Assembly (NCBI GenBank): GCA_040437565.1
Contig: JBDOQK010000056.1
Location: 1-64,000 of the forward strand
DNA: 64,000 bases
Source of the DNA: Albugo candida
Lineage: Eukaryota; Oomycota; Peronosporomycetes; Albuginales
Direction: 5' to 3'
In this document: positions 54,932 through 64,000 of the stretch, one piece after another
How positions within the stretch are numbered: the stretch's first letter is position 1
Layout: every line of letters begins with the position of its first letter
The notes under the pieces: model-generated
Told to the model about the DNA's origin: nothing
The model's input: only the letters and a program-made list of their open reading frames with translations
Database searches by the model: none
Translations under genes and position numbers: made by a program

Positions 54932-56781
54932 ATGTGAGCAAATGGGACTGTGGAAGGATACAAGACGAGACTGGTTGTTCGCGGCGACAAAGTGTGAATT
55001 ACAATCCCACATTCTCTACGATAATGCCGATAGGAAATGCATGTGTCATTTTACGTTTTCACGGATGTGGGGGATTCCGCCTAGGCATGGTAACTTCCCA
55101 AGCGCGTACCCGAAAGCTTTCACGGAGCCAGAGTACGAAATCTGCTTGAGAATTCCCGATGAAATGACAGTCAACCAAGACATCCTGGACCGAATTTGGC
55201 GTAACGTAACCTGATGAATTGTTGTTGCTTCTACAACGGAATCTCTATGGACTAAAACAGGTAGGAAGACTTTGGCATCAATTGTTGTGAAATACGCTGC
55301 TCAAGATTGATTTCGTAAAATGCATAATGACCCGTGCGTTTTTACAATACCGATGAGGATGGTATGACTATCGTCGGGGTATACGTTGATTACCTGCTAA
55401 TTACAGCACGACAGTGAAACGTATCGATCAATTCTTTACTGACATGAAGGTTCTTGAGCTTAAGGATCTCGGTATTGTTGAGAAGTTCTTCGGGAATGAG
55501 ATTTTCGAGGACAAAAGAAGGAGTCTCTTGTATCTACCAGGAGCAGACGATTGAAGAAGTGCTCGAGAAACACGGTCTGGCTGAAGCAAACTAGGTATGA
55601 GTACCGAATCTGAAGTGCAAATAATCGAAGAGACAACGAGCTGCTGCTGTGGGATTGAATCGAGTACCGACTATCAGGAATTTCCAGTCTCTAGTTGGGA
55701 GCTTGCAAAGGGCATCGCGCTTCCCGCGTCCAGAAATTTCGTTAGCGGTGCGCAGAGAGAAAATAGGCGAAGTTACGCACCAGCACAGCAGGCTTATAAG
55801 CTTGCANNNNNNNNNNNNNNNNNNNNNNNNNNNNNNNNNNNNNNNNNNNNNNNNNNNNNNNNNNNNNNNNNNNNNNNNNNNNNNNNNNNNNNNNNNNNNN
55901 NNNNNNATGTGAGCAAATGGGACTGTGGAAGGATACAAGACGAGACTGGTTGTTCGCGGCGACAAAGTGTGAATTACAATCCCACATTCTCTACGATAAT
56001 GCCGATAGGAAATGCATGTGTCATTTTACGTTTTCACGGATGTGGGGGATTCCGCCTAGGCATGGTAACTTCCCAAGCGCGTACCCGAAAGCTTTCACGG
56101 AGCCAGAGTACGAAATCTGCTTGAGAATTCCCGATGAAATGACAGTCAACCAAGACATCCTGGACCGAATTTGGCGTAACGTAACCTGATGAATTGTTGT
56201 TGCTTCTACAACGGAATCTCTATGGACTAAAACAGGTAGGAAGACTTTGGCATCAATTGTTGTGAAATACGCTGCTCAAGATTGATTTCGTAAAATGCAT
56301 AATGACCCGTGCGTTTTTACAATACCGATGAGGATGGTATGACTATCGTCGGGGTATACGTTGATTACCTGCTAATTACAGCACGACAGTGAAACGTATC
56401 GATCAATTCTTTACTGACATGAAGGTTCTTGAGCTTAAGGATCTCGGTATTGTTGAGAAGTTCTTCGGGAATGAGATTTTCGAGGACAAAAGAAGGAGTC
56501 TCTTGTATCTACCAGGAGCAGACGATTGAAGAAGTGCTCGAGAAACACGGTCTGGCTGAAGCAAACTAGGTATGAGTACCGAATCTGAAGTGCAAATAAT
56601 CGAAGAGACAACGAGCTGCTGCTGTGGGATTGAATCGAGTACCGACTATCAGGAATTTCCAGTCTCTAGTTGGGAGCTTGCAAAGGGCATCGCGCTTCCC
56701 GCGTCCAGAAATTTCGTTAGCGGTGCGCAGAGAGAAAATAGGCGAAGTTACGCACCAGCACAGCAGGCTTATAAGCTTGCA
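54932..56781. other. False 875-bp duplication around gap 9
   Basis: Positions 54932-55806 equal 55907-56781, with 100 N (55807-55906) between. It lies in the inner Copia and inflates its apparent length by 975 bp. Confidence 0.92.
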
Positions 56782-57284
56782 AAAAAGATTGCAAGGTACT
56801 TGAAGGGAACGGAAAGTTTGAAGCTACATTTTCGTGAAAACAGCGAGCCCCAGTCGCCCATCAGGATTTTCAGCTTCAGTGATGCGGAGCTTGCGGCTGA
56901 CAATGAAGATTGAAAGTCTGTGAGTGCAGGTGTGCAGATTGTTAATGGAATTGCTGTAGGGTGGCACTGCAAGAAGCAAGCTGCTGTTGCTCAGTATACA
57001 GAGGAAGGGGGATTCGTCGCTGCTGCCGTAGGAGGATGTGAGTGGTACTCAATATTGATAATCAAGCTGCAGTGAAGCAAATTTAAAACGCGGCGAGCTC
57101 AGCCAGCACGAATTATGTGGATGTGAAGCTTCAATTCTTACGTTATTACGCCAGGAAGGAGACGGTCAAGCCAACGTATGAATGTAAGAAGACGATGATC
57201 GCCGCCGACTTATTGACGAAGGTGCTGCCATCTCCTGAATTGTGATAGGTCTGAAGTGATGTTCATCAAGGCGCCGGAAAGGAG

Positions 57285-57528
57285 TGTTGGAAGATCATGT
57301 GCACAGAGTGCACAGTAACAGCCGCCGTGAAGGTACAGTGAATCTAACGAGCGTGAAGATTTGCAAGAAGGAACCAGATCGACTGCGAGGAATTGCGGGA
57401 GCAAAACTAATTTACTGCGAAGGGTCGCAGTGTGCATAATCAGGAATTCCTTCTAGCTACATTTAATACATTTATTCCTCATTCTAGTCTGTTGTTAACA
57501 GTCATGCAGACCTTGCTGTTTGCCAACA
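57285..57528 (+). repeat. 3' LTR of the inner Copia
   Basis: 244 bp, starting TGTTGGAAGATC after a purine tract (GGAAAGGAG) and ending TTGCCAACA, followed by the GTATC target repeat. Confidence 0.9.
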
Positions 57529-57790
57529 GTATCAAATCATTGGAAGGCAGCAATCAAAGTTTTGCGATACTAGACATCGACGGCTACATTTGGAATACAC
57601 TACACTACAATACTGTAATCCCCGAACCAACTATCTGCATACATTGATGCAGACTGGAGAAACAACTTGGACGACCGTAGGTCTTTGAGTGGAGTATTGA
57701 TCCTACTGAATGGTGAATCAGTTGTATTCAAGCCATAGTACCAACGTACGGTGCTTTGAGTACCTCAAAAGCTGAGTACATGGAAATGAG

Positions 57791-57898
57791 TAGGGTTGCA
57801 AATGAATCCACCGGATCTGGATATGGATCTGAGAGTTGGATCCATTTAGCAAATGGATCTGGGGCTGGATCTGAGAGTTGGGTCGATTTGCAGCCCTA
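57791..57898. mobile_element. 108-bp hAT-like MITE
   Basis: Starts TAGGGTTGCAAATG and ends ATTTGCAGCCCTA, an inverted pair typical of hAT-derived MITEs. Flanking 8-mers GAAATGAG (57783-57790) and GCAATGAG (57899-57906) fit an 8-bp target duplication with one change. It interrupts the RNase H part of the outer Copia. Inside, GGATCTG...GAGAGTTGG occurs twice. Confidence 0.8.
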
Positions 57899-58231
57899 GC
57901 AATGAGCATGTGCACACAGGACATTTTGTGGGCAAGAGAAATGCTCTCCGACTTGAGATGTGAACAGAAAATCCGACGTTGTTTGGGGTGGGGTGATAAT
58001 CAAGGAGCTATCGCATCTGCCACAAACCCAGGATATTATGCACGAACGAAGCATGTGGATATCCGCTTCCACTTTATTCGTGAGAAAATAACGACAGGTT
58101 TGATAAAAGTGATCTACAAGGACGAAGTACCAACTCGCGGATATTCCGACAGAAGCACTAGGAACCAGCCGAATACAATGCATTCTGATGCAATGGGTAT
58201 CAGTTGAATGTGCAACTACATTGAGCGGGAG

Positions 58232-58346
58232 TGTCAAAAGTATAGTTGAAGTACTGTATGAGACTGATCCACTTGTGATAAGTGGTCCGTAGGTGACTGT
58301 AAATCTTGATAATACACATGCGCTTTTTTCTTTCAACAGAACAACA
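58232..58346 (+). repeat. 3' LTR of the outer Copia
   Basis: 115 bp, TG to CA. Its last ~25 bases (TTTCAACAGAACAACA) resemble the LTR stub at 47896-47923 next to the MULE. Confidence 0.7.
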
Positions 58347-58923
58347 GAGGTAACCTCTATCAGACTGATTCCAAAAGATGACATTTTTCGATCGGTTCTG
58401 ATGGGTATCAGTCGAGACATATGAATATATGCACTGATTTGCACTTCCACGGAATACACGCGTTCAATCATAAAAGAATAATCGAAATATGTCTCGTGCT
58501 TGAAATAAAAAAAAATCATGTAGATAAGAGGATGCATCAATAGGTTCATCGCAAAGAAACTCGAACGAAGACTATCGCTAAGTAGAAGTGCATGCTAGTG
58601 CTACATCTTTACCCAGTGCATTTTTAAAATTCTCGCTGTCTTCAGCATTTCTTTTGTTGCGATTGCATCACCGAGCTTTTTTTATCCCAAGAGCAGATAA
58701 AACATGGATCCAAGCGAACATCGATACTTTTCTGTTAAACTTCGGAGCACTTATCTGTGCGACTGCTATCCGTGAAAGCGACTCCATAATCTTTTTTCCG
58801 TATGAATCAGCCAGAAGTTTACAAATCTTTGCAATCGCATCGACTGTGTCAATGAAGATGAAATGAAGCGAGAAAATTACACGGGGTGAACCGACAAGAC
58901 GGGTTTTCATGAATCACTTATCC
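58347..58923. other. Intergenic, no supported gene
   Basis: GAGGTAACCTC at the LTR edge is a short palindrome. An 80-codon minus-strand frame at 58668-58910 has no recognisable domain. Confidence 0.45.
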
Positions 58924-59247
58924 TCAGATCGATTCTGAAAGTCTTGCTGTCGACTTTAAGAATCTTCTATCTGAGAAGAGGTTCTGTGAAATGATATTTG
59001 TGTGAATGCAAGAAAAAGACTTCGATAGACTCACCTTGAAAAGCATTATAATTTTCCGCTTTCCAACCTCGACTGCAGTGCCTCCATCTGCTGTGCACAA
59101 TGATGTCGGGCTTCCTTGGACTCGATCGTAATAGAACGAGATAAATGCAGCATTAGATCGCTATTGTAGATACTTGATTGCCATAAGGTTGCCCTGCTGA
59201 TTTTTACTGATGTATGTAAACCGCTTCTCTAATGCATGTTTATCCAT
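58924..59247 (-). pseudogene. Unrecognised two-exon coding remnant
   Basis: A minus-strand block at 59035-59160 reads without stops (FISFYYDRVQGSPTSL, then ADGGTAVEVGKRKIIM) and ends at a consensus donor AAG/GTGAGT. A 51-nt intron ends in CAG, and a last exon runs 58924-58983. Upstream the same frame continues to an ATG at 59247, apart from a single TAG at 59161-59163, which could instead be a 3' splice site. The coding look is good but I recognise no family. It is either a gene with an undefined 5' exon or a lightly damaged pseudogene. Confidence 0.4.
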
Positions 59248-59674
59248 TACGTTTCAGTGTTCCCAGCGTAGTTGTAAATCATAAGGTGGATTCATCCTTT
59301 GGTCGATATAACTGATCATAGTTTCACTTTATTTCGCAGCTTAAATGATAGTAGTTGTCCGAGCGGTACAGAAAACAATTATGCGATCGTCCCTTGGATT
59401 ACGAAACTCACAACTCGTGAAACTTATGCTGACATTGTCGTCAAAACGGGGTAGTCCTATTGTCAAACATGACGCACGCGACTGAGTTAGTGGCTTGCGT
59501 GGCTGCGTTGAACTGGTGCAAGCTTTGTGTAAGTGTCGTTGTGCAAGAATATCTCGCTAAAAAAAGACTTCGCAACAGAAACAGACAGCGCCACATTGGA
59601 ATTTCCAGCAGCAATTCCAAGGCATGTCTCGAATTCCAAATGTGAGCACACGGATTGTTCCAAAGAAGCTTATC
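59248..59674. other. Intergenic, upstream of PACRG
   Basis: About 0.4 kb, no clear feature. It probably holds the PACRG promoter and 5' UTR. Confidence 0.45.
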
Positions 59675-60704
59675 ATGCCTGAAACTGGCAGCTGCTTTGA
59701 CGCAACTACTGTATCTTCTAACGTAAGCAGTCATTCTATGCCTGAGGCCCTTTGACTAATGTCTGATGCATGCAGCGTCAACATGTTGATTCTAAATCAA
59801 GATCACCTGGAGTAAATTCAGTCTCTAAATGTGCTCGTTTTGATTATCTTCGCAAAGACACAGGAACCGGAGGGTTGGCAGAACTAGAGAAATCGACACG
59901 AGTATATATTGTACTTTATTCTCTTTTAATGATTCGTTCCTCAAAACATGGAATTATATAGGCAGCAGCCTTAGTATCCAATTCAAATACTCAGTCTACG
60001 AAATCAGGGAAGCAGCCGGAAGCATACAGTGCAAGGTACAACCCTCCGGACACCTCATTCCGCAAATATTATGAGCGAGGCGATCTGCCCATTCAAATTG
60101 ATCATGGGACTGTTCGCAACATGGTTGCCTGGAAAGTAGATATCACAAAGCTTGATTTTCATCACTATTTGCCCATATTTTTCGACGGCCTGCGTGAAAT
60201 GGAAGAGCCTTACGCATTCCTTGCAGAGCAAGGAATAAAGGACATGCTTATCAACGCAAACTCTAAAGTTCTGCCGGTTCTTCCACAGCTGATAATTCCT
60301 ATCAAAAGTGGGTGGTTCTTGTTCAGTGGAGGCCTAAATGTCAACTTACTCAATCTTTCATAGATGCGCTTAATACTCGCCAAAATAGCGTGCTGATCAA
60401 GACTCTGAACATCCTGCAACTGCTCGTTACGTGCGAGTCCGCAACACAGAAAGATGGTACTACTAAAGGATTGATCGGACAAGCTCTAGTACCGTATTAT
60501 CGGCAAATCTTGCCAGTTTTCAACATTTTTATCCGTAAAAACGATAATATCGGCGATGCGATGGATTACTCTCAGCGGAAAAAGCTGAATTTGGGGGATC
60601 TTATCCAGCAAACGCTTGAGATATTTGAAACCAATGGTGGTGACGATGCTTTCATCAATATAAAATATCTAGTGCCGACCTATCAAAGTGTTTGCCTCAA
60701 CTAG
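59675..60704 (+). CDS. PACRG: Parkin co-regulated gene protein (axonemal inner-junction protein)
   Basis: PACRG joins the A and B tubules of axonemal doublets, with FAP20. Four exons: 59675-59722, 59776-59901, 59962-60307 and 60364-60704, with introns of 53, 60 and 56 nt, all GT-AG. The joined frame has 286 codons plus stop. The conserved body starts [16 protein letters not shown] and continues [32 protein letters not shown] (across the third intron), [25 protein letters not shown] and [14 protein letters not shown]. The divergent N-terminal ~80 residues are typical of the family. The match is full length. Confidence 0.95.
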
Positions 60705-60749
60705 ACCCAATACAGCCGAATTCTTACAGTATGTATGATTATCACGCTC

Positions 60750-63700
60750 CTACTTCCGATCCATCGCTGACTGAGGCCTTGTCGTCCTACATGGAAATGA
60801 TGACGGTGTTGCGGTCACTGGACGTATACTTGCTCGTCCGCTCGCTTTCAGCGAGTTCGCTAAAGGTACCCGTTGACTATTGCTGATATGATTAGATTGC
60901 CGATTATCACCGTCTGGAACCTTTATTGCAGCCTCTTTTATTGTCGCCGCTTTCATGATAGTTCGACCATCAAAATCCGGTGACACGACAGAAACCACAC
61001 GACTTTTGGAACCTTGATTGTCACTGCCGGGAGCATACTCCAGCTTGGAAGGCATCGAAGCCGAGTGATGTAATTTTCGAATCATTCGAGCCGCATTGGA
61101 ACTAGAACATTCAGGACGCCTCTCCTCGGAGCCTCCTCCTTCTGTTTGCTCTGATCCAGGGGACATTGGGGTGACTGAAAGTGAAGATCTTTTTTGAGAA
61201 TCATCCTTTTTTATAAGCTTCATGTTACGAGATAGACTGCGTTCACGTGAGTGATATTCTTCGAGCTTCTGCTTCAGAGTCTTGCATTTCTTTTTCGCTT
61301 CATTAAGGTCTGTCATAAGCGTTGTGTTCTGAAACGTTAATGTTGCGGAAAGCTGGGATTTTTCTTTCCGGATAAGCTCGAGCTGATGATGTAATTGCAT
61401 TTTGTTTCGTAGAAGAGATTCGTTCTGTCGTTCGATTTCACTTTGAATAGAAGCATCTTCTACTTTGCCTTCCATCTCGGATTTTTGCTGACTTTGGTGC
61501 TTTCCTGTTTCGTTTTCATGTTGGATAGAAGATGCTGTCAAATTCTCCCACCTTTTTGCCCACCGCCTATAGAGTAGCTGCAAATTATGACGCAGTGTCG
61601 AATCTTTGGTTGGCATTTTCTCTATTGCGGTATGCTCTATCAAACTCTTCTCTCGCCCCACCTGAAACGATGATCCTTTACTTCTCGTAAGATTGGACCC
61701 CCTTGTCACGGGCTGAATAAGTAGCTGCTCAAGCTCCTCCAAAATCGTTCGTCCGAAAGTCTGCAACCGATCGATACGTCTTTGGGTGATTCTAGAATCA
61801 TTTTCATACTTCTTTATCTTGGCTTTTTGTACGAAGCATAAATTATCATTGAATTGTGCTAAAAGGCTCATCTCTTGATGTGCTGCGTGAAGTTGCGTCA
61901 TATGCTGTTTCACCACTTGTGTCTCATTTTCTTTCGGTATCAGCTGAGATTTCAACAATAGTGCTTGGGATTGGTGAACAGTATTTAGTCGTTTCAGCTG
62001 ATTTAGTGCCTCTCTTTGCTCATTTGCTATCGCCTCGAGACTGACGTTGCTTCGTCGAAGTCTCAATATTTCTTCCTCTTGTTGTTTGAGTGATACCTTC
62101 AGGCGCTTTATTTTTTCTTGATATACAGAAGTTTTGGATTGAACTTGGCTGATTTCTTCATCCTTTTGTGCCAAAGCCTGCAAAAGAAGTTTTAGTTCTT
62201 GGTTCAGACCAGCCACTTGTCCTTGAACAGTGGTAAGCGATTGCTGTGCTTCCTTCTTGTTTGTTTCTATCGACCCAGAGAGCTGGAAGAGATGGCGTAG
62301 ATGATCTTCATCAACTTGTTCTAGTGCTTCTTTCAATGATTGATGAGCATTGGCCAACTCTTTTGTAAGCTTCATTTTTTCCGATTCAAATTTCGTATTC
62401 TCTAGATATAGTTGCTCTTCGAAGTTTTTCTTTAGCTGTTCCATGCGAGTCGCAGCTGTTCTTTCTTCCTCCTGTCTCTGTGATTGAGCCTTTTGAAGTT
62501 CACTACGACACAGTAAAATCTCATTCTGATACTCTATAATGGAGGAGCGATATTGTATTCGATCGTTTTTCGCTTTTACGGACAGGTTTTGTATTAAAGC
62601 ATCATTTTCCGCTTTCGCTTCCTCCGCAGCATCACGTAATTTCACACGCCAAAGATCTTCTTGCAATGCTGCTTTCTCTTCTTCAGTACGTTTCTCTTGG
62701 TCTAAGGTCAGCTGAAAACTGGATTTCTGGTCGACAAGTTCTGCCTGGAGTCTTTCAGACTCTGACCGGAATTGATGTAAATGCACTTCTAGCTCCTCAT
62801 ATGTGAATCTCTCCTTCTCAATGAGTCGTCGTTCATACAATCCTACATCCACTACGTCTTGTAGAGCTTTGAAGGATAAGTTTTTATGGTTCGATTCTTT
62901 GACGTCTGTCTTGCCATTTATTTCTTTGGAACCGCCGTTGACGCGAATGTTGCAAATAACAATGACTCCCGAAGCAGTACTGGTGATGAGCTGTGACCCT
63001 CCCGTACTTACAGCAAAAATAAGACTTGTGATCGGCACGGTATGAAGATCAATACGATGTGATAATGTGACACGCATCGATGCACGCTGAAAGACGTTAT
63101 TGCAGATAGGCTGCCCAGTTCTCATCAAATACCATTGCAATATAAGTATCTCGCCACGAGACGTACCAGCATATAATAATTGATGAGAGCCGCTATCCAA
63201 AGCGGTCAGATTGTACGGTAGGAGCAAACCTAATTCTCCAGCATCGAGGCTACCTAATGGTCGACTATGTTTTCCTTGTTGCGCGGTGAGCTGGTCGCTT
63301 GAGAAATCAAATGCGACTTCATTGTATAAATCCGTGTAGATCCATGCACGGATCCGTGTTTGTCGTATACTTTTAATACTCTGCCTTGTCATGCTGGAAT
63401 TTGAAATGATAAGCTTCTCGAGTACAAAAAGAACATAAAATGGTTGCTCGAGCCCGGGTTCACGAGAAAATTGATCGGCAGCACTCAATGTCACAGCCGA
63501 GAATTCATTACTTTCATCACTTGTATCGACTGTCACTATTGATGGGAGCGACTTCGAGCACGTCTTGGACCATCCCACTTCATGGGAGATGAGGATGAGA
63601 GATTCTGAGTCGAGCGCAATATGTACAGAAGAAAGTTTTGCACCATTATCTCCAATAAAGAGAAAGGAAGTATCATTAGGATGCCACATACATTGTGAAA

Positions 63701-64000
63701 TTCTGGCTTTCGAGGTATCAATAATTGTTATGATCTGAGGAGTTTGTTTGTTGCGTTGGTAGTTGCGATACACGTAAATACCGCAAGGCTCTAAATGAAG
63801 CGTCAAGGCACAAAGAAATAATGACCCGCTTGTATTGTAGACCACCTGTGAGATATAAGAGCTTCCAACTTCACTATCGATAATGGTGGCCTCGTAATTG
63901 AGTCGTAGTGCGTCATTGACAATCAGATAGATGTAAATTCTGCAATTGACCCCAACTAGGACCTCCAATCCCGATGGATGGATATCCAGATATTTTCCTC
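60750..64000 (-). CDS. CFAP57: CFAP57/WDR65-like axonemal protein (5' end beyond the window)
   Basis: Partial: the N-terminus lies past 64000, since the frame is open to the window edge. The visible ~1080 residues begin with a WD-repeat region (DIHPSGLEVLVG, CMWHPNDTSFLFIG, TVPITSLIFAVSTGGSQLIT) and pass near residue 370 into a very long coiled coil (FRSESERLQAELVDQKSSFQ onward). A short conserved segment LRHNLQLLYRRW lies near the end, and a Ser/Arg-rich tail follows. CFAP57 anchors regulatory and inner-dynein structures on axonemal doublets. Its stop is 45 bp from that of PACRG, so the two flagellar genes converge. Confidence 0.85.
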   Translation of the reverse strand, partial: GKYLDIHPSGLEVLVGVNCRIYIYLIVNDALRLNYEATIIDSEVGSSYISQVVYNTSGSLFLCALTLHLEPCGIYVYRNYQRNKQTPQIITIIDTSKARISQCMWHPNDTSFLFIGDNGAKLSSVHIALDSESLILISHEVGWSKTCSKSLPSIVTVDTSDESNEFSAVTLSAADQFSREPGLEQPFYVLFVLEKLIISNSSMTRQSIKSIRQTRIRAWIYTDLYNEVAFDFSSDQLTAQQGKHSRPLGSLDAGELGLLLPYNLTALDSGSHQLLYAGTSRGEILILQWYLMRTGQPICNNVFQRASMRVTLSHRIDLHTVPITSLIFAVSTGGSQLITSTASGVIVICNIRVNGGSKEINGKTDVKESNHKNLSFKALQDVVDVGLYERRLIEKERFTYEELEVHLHQFRSESERLQAELVDQKSSFQLTLDQEKRTEEEKAALQEDLWRVKLRDAAEEAKAENDALIQNLSVKAKNDRIQYRSSIIEYQNEILLCRSELQKAQSQRQEEERTAATRMEQLKKNFEEQLYLENTKFESEKMKLTKELANAHQSLKEALEQVDEDHLRHLFQLSGSIETNKKEAQQSLTTVQGQVAGLNQELKLLLQALAQKDEEISQVQSKTSVYQEKIKRLKVSLKQQEEEILRLRRSNVSLEAIANEQREALNQLKRLNTVHQSQALLLKSQLIPKENETQVVKQHMTQLHAAHQEMSLLAQFNDNLCFVQKAKIKKYENDSRITQRRIDRLQTFGRTILEELEQLLIQPVTRGSNLTRSKGSSFQVGREKSLIEHTAIEKMPTKDSTLRHNLQLLYRRWAKRWENLTASSIQHENETGKHQSQQKSEMEGKVEDASIQSEIERQNESLLRNKMQLHHQLELIRKEKSQLSATLTFQNTTLMTDLNEAKKKCKTLKQKLEEYHSRERSLSRNMKLIKKDDSQKRSSLSVTPMSPGSEQTEGGGSEERRPECSSSNAARMIRKLHHSASMPSKLEYAPGSDNQGSKSRVVSVVSPDFDGRTIMKAATIKEAAIKVPDGDNRQSNHISNSQRVPLANSLKASGRASIRPVTATPSSFPCRTTRPQSAMDRK

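Larger units (their letters stand above)
51506..57528 (+). mobile_element. Inner Copia retrotransposon nested in the outer one
   Basis: Both ends are precise. LTRs lie at 51506-51749 and 57285-57528 (244 bp each), and the 5-bp target duplication GTATC is at 51501-51505 and 57529-57533. Parts in order: GGTTATG primer site, gag with CCHC knuckle (near 52900), protease/gag-pre-integrase (near 53200), integrase (53560-54100), reverse transcriptase (54830-55560) and RNase H (56780-57200). The LTRs match at only about 80% by eye, so the insertion is old. It is broken in many places. The interval includes a false 875-bp duplication. Confidence 0.9.
47896..58346 (+). mobile_element. Old Copia retrotransposon (outer), broken and invaded
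   Basis: Plus strand. Immediately right of the MULE lie the last bases of a 5' LTR, then GGTTATGAG (primer site) and gag (47930-48370), integrase (49100-49600) and reverse transcriptase (50470-51490). After an inner Copia at 51506-57528 come RNase H (57540-58200) and a short 3' LTR at 58232-58346 (TGTCAAAAG to ACAACA), preceded by a purine-rich GAGCGGGAG tract. Most of the 5' LTR is missing at the MULE junction. The element carries many breaks (well over ten). It must be older than the inner Copia. Confidence 0.85.

Noticed and set aside
58668-58910. 80-codon minus-strand frame
   Set aside because: No family match; I tried to link it to the exon at 58924-58983 but found no canonical splice pair of plausible length.
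1-64000. CRISPR arrays, bacterial operons or ribosomal RNA genes
   Set aside because: No regularly spaced short repeats of that kind, no rRNA-like conserved sequence, and the genes are eukaryotic with introns.

Overview
The window looks like a moderately AT-rich nuclear contig from an oomycete (water mould; stramenopile). The support is several short GT-AG introns, all 51-67 nt where I could place them, together with a START/FYVE-like relic, an RWP-RK/MYB regulator, Copia, LINE and MULE elements of the kind common in these genomes, and two axonemal genes that imply a flagellate zoospore stage. A white rust (Albuginales) is a reasonable guess, but that is inference.

Layout. Positions 1-13.7 kb are a transposon graveyard: a ~591-bp repeat present as a tandem array and as an inverted copy, a decayed Copia element (minus), a decayed LINE (minus, itself interrupted by a ~224-bp insertion), a hairpin-forming inverted repeat and a MITE. 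Positions 14.2-16.5 kb hold a secreted protein built from about 17-18 copies of a ~38-residue helical repeat, the best candidate in the window for an undescribed effector-like family. Positions 17.5-44.6 kb are host housekeeping genes: a START/FYVE relic, a secreted glycosidase-like/FGE-like fusion, an RWP-RK + MYB transcription factor, cytochrome c oxidase subunit Vb, TRAPPC10, tubulin cofactor A, an FKBP15-like coiled-coil protein, the CAF-1 large subunit, a TTC9-like TPR protein and a TMCO4/DUF726 hydrolase. Positions 44.7-58.3 kb are a nest of elements: a MULE carrying an OTU protease domain lies against an old Copia, which holds a second Copia with 244-bp LTRs and a GTATC target duplication, and a 108-bp hAT-like MITE. 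Positions 59.7-64 kb hold PACRG and CFAP57, tail to tail.

Assembly quality matters here. There are nine 100-N gaps. At seven of them the sequence before the gap is repeated exactly after it (192 to 1338 bp), so the gaps mark unmerged overlaps of neighbouring contigs rather than missing sequence. This creates false duplications inside the TRAPPC10, TMCO4-like, TPR, FGE-like and transposon sequences. Coordinates below are as given; where a gene crosses such a gap I say which segment to count once.

The host genes act in separate systems: secretory traffic (TRAPPC10), cytoskeleton (TBCA), endosome/actin (FKBP15-like), chromatin replication (CAF-1), respiration (COX5B) and the flagellum (PACRG, CFAP57). 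No operons are expected, but close convergent and divergent pairs are common.
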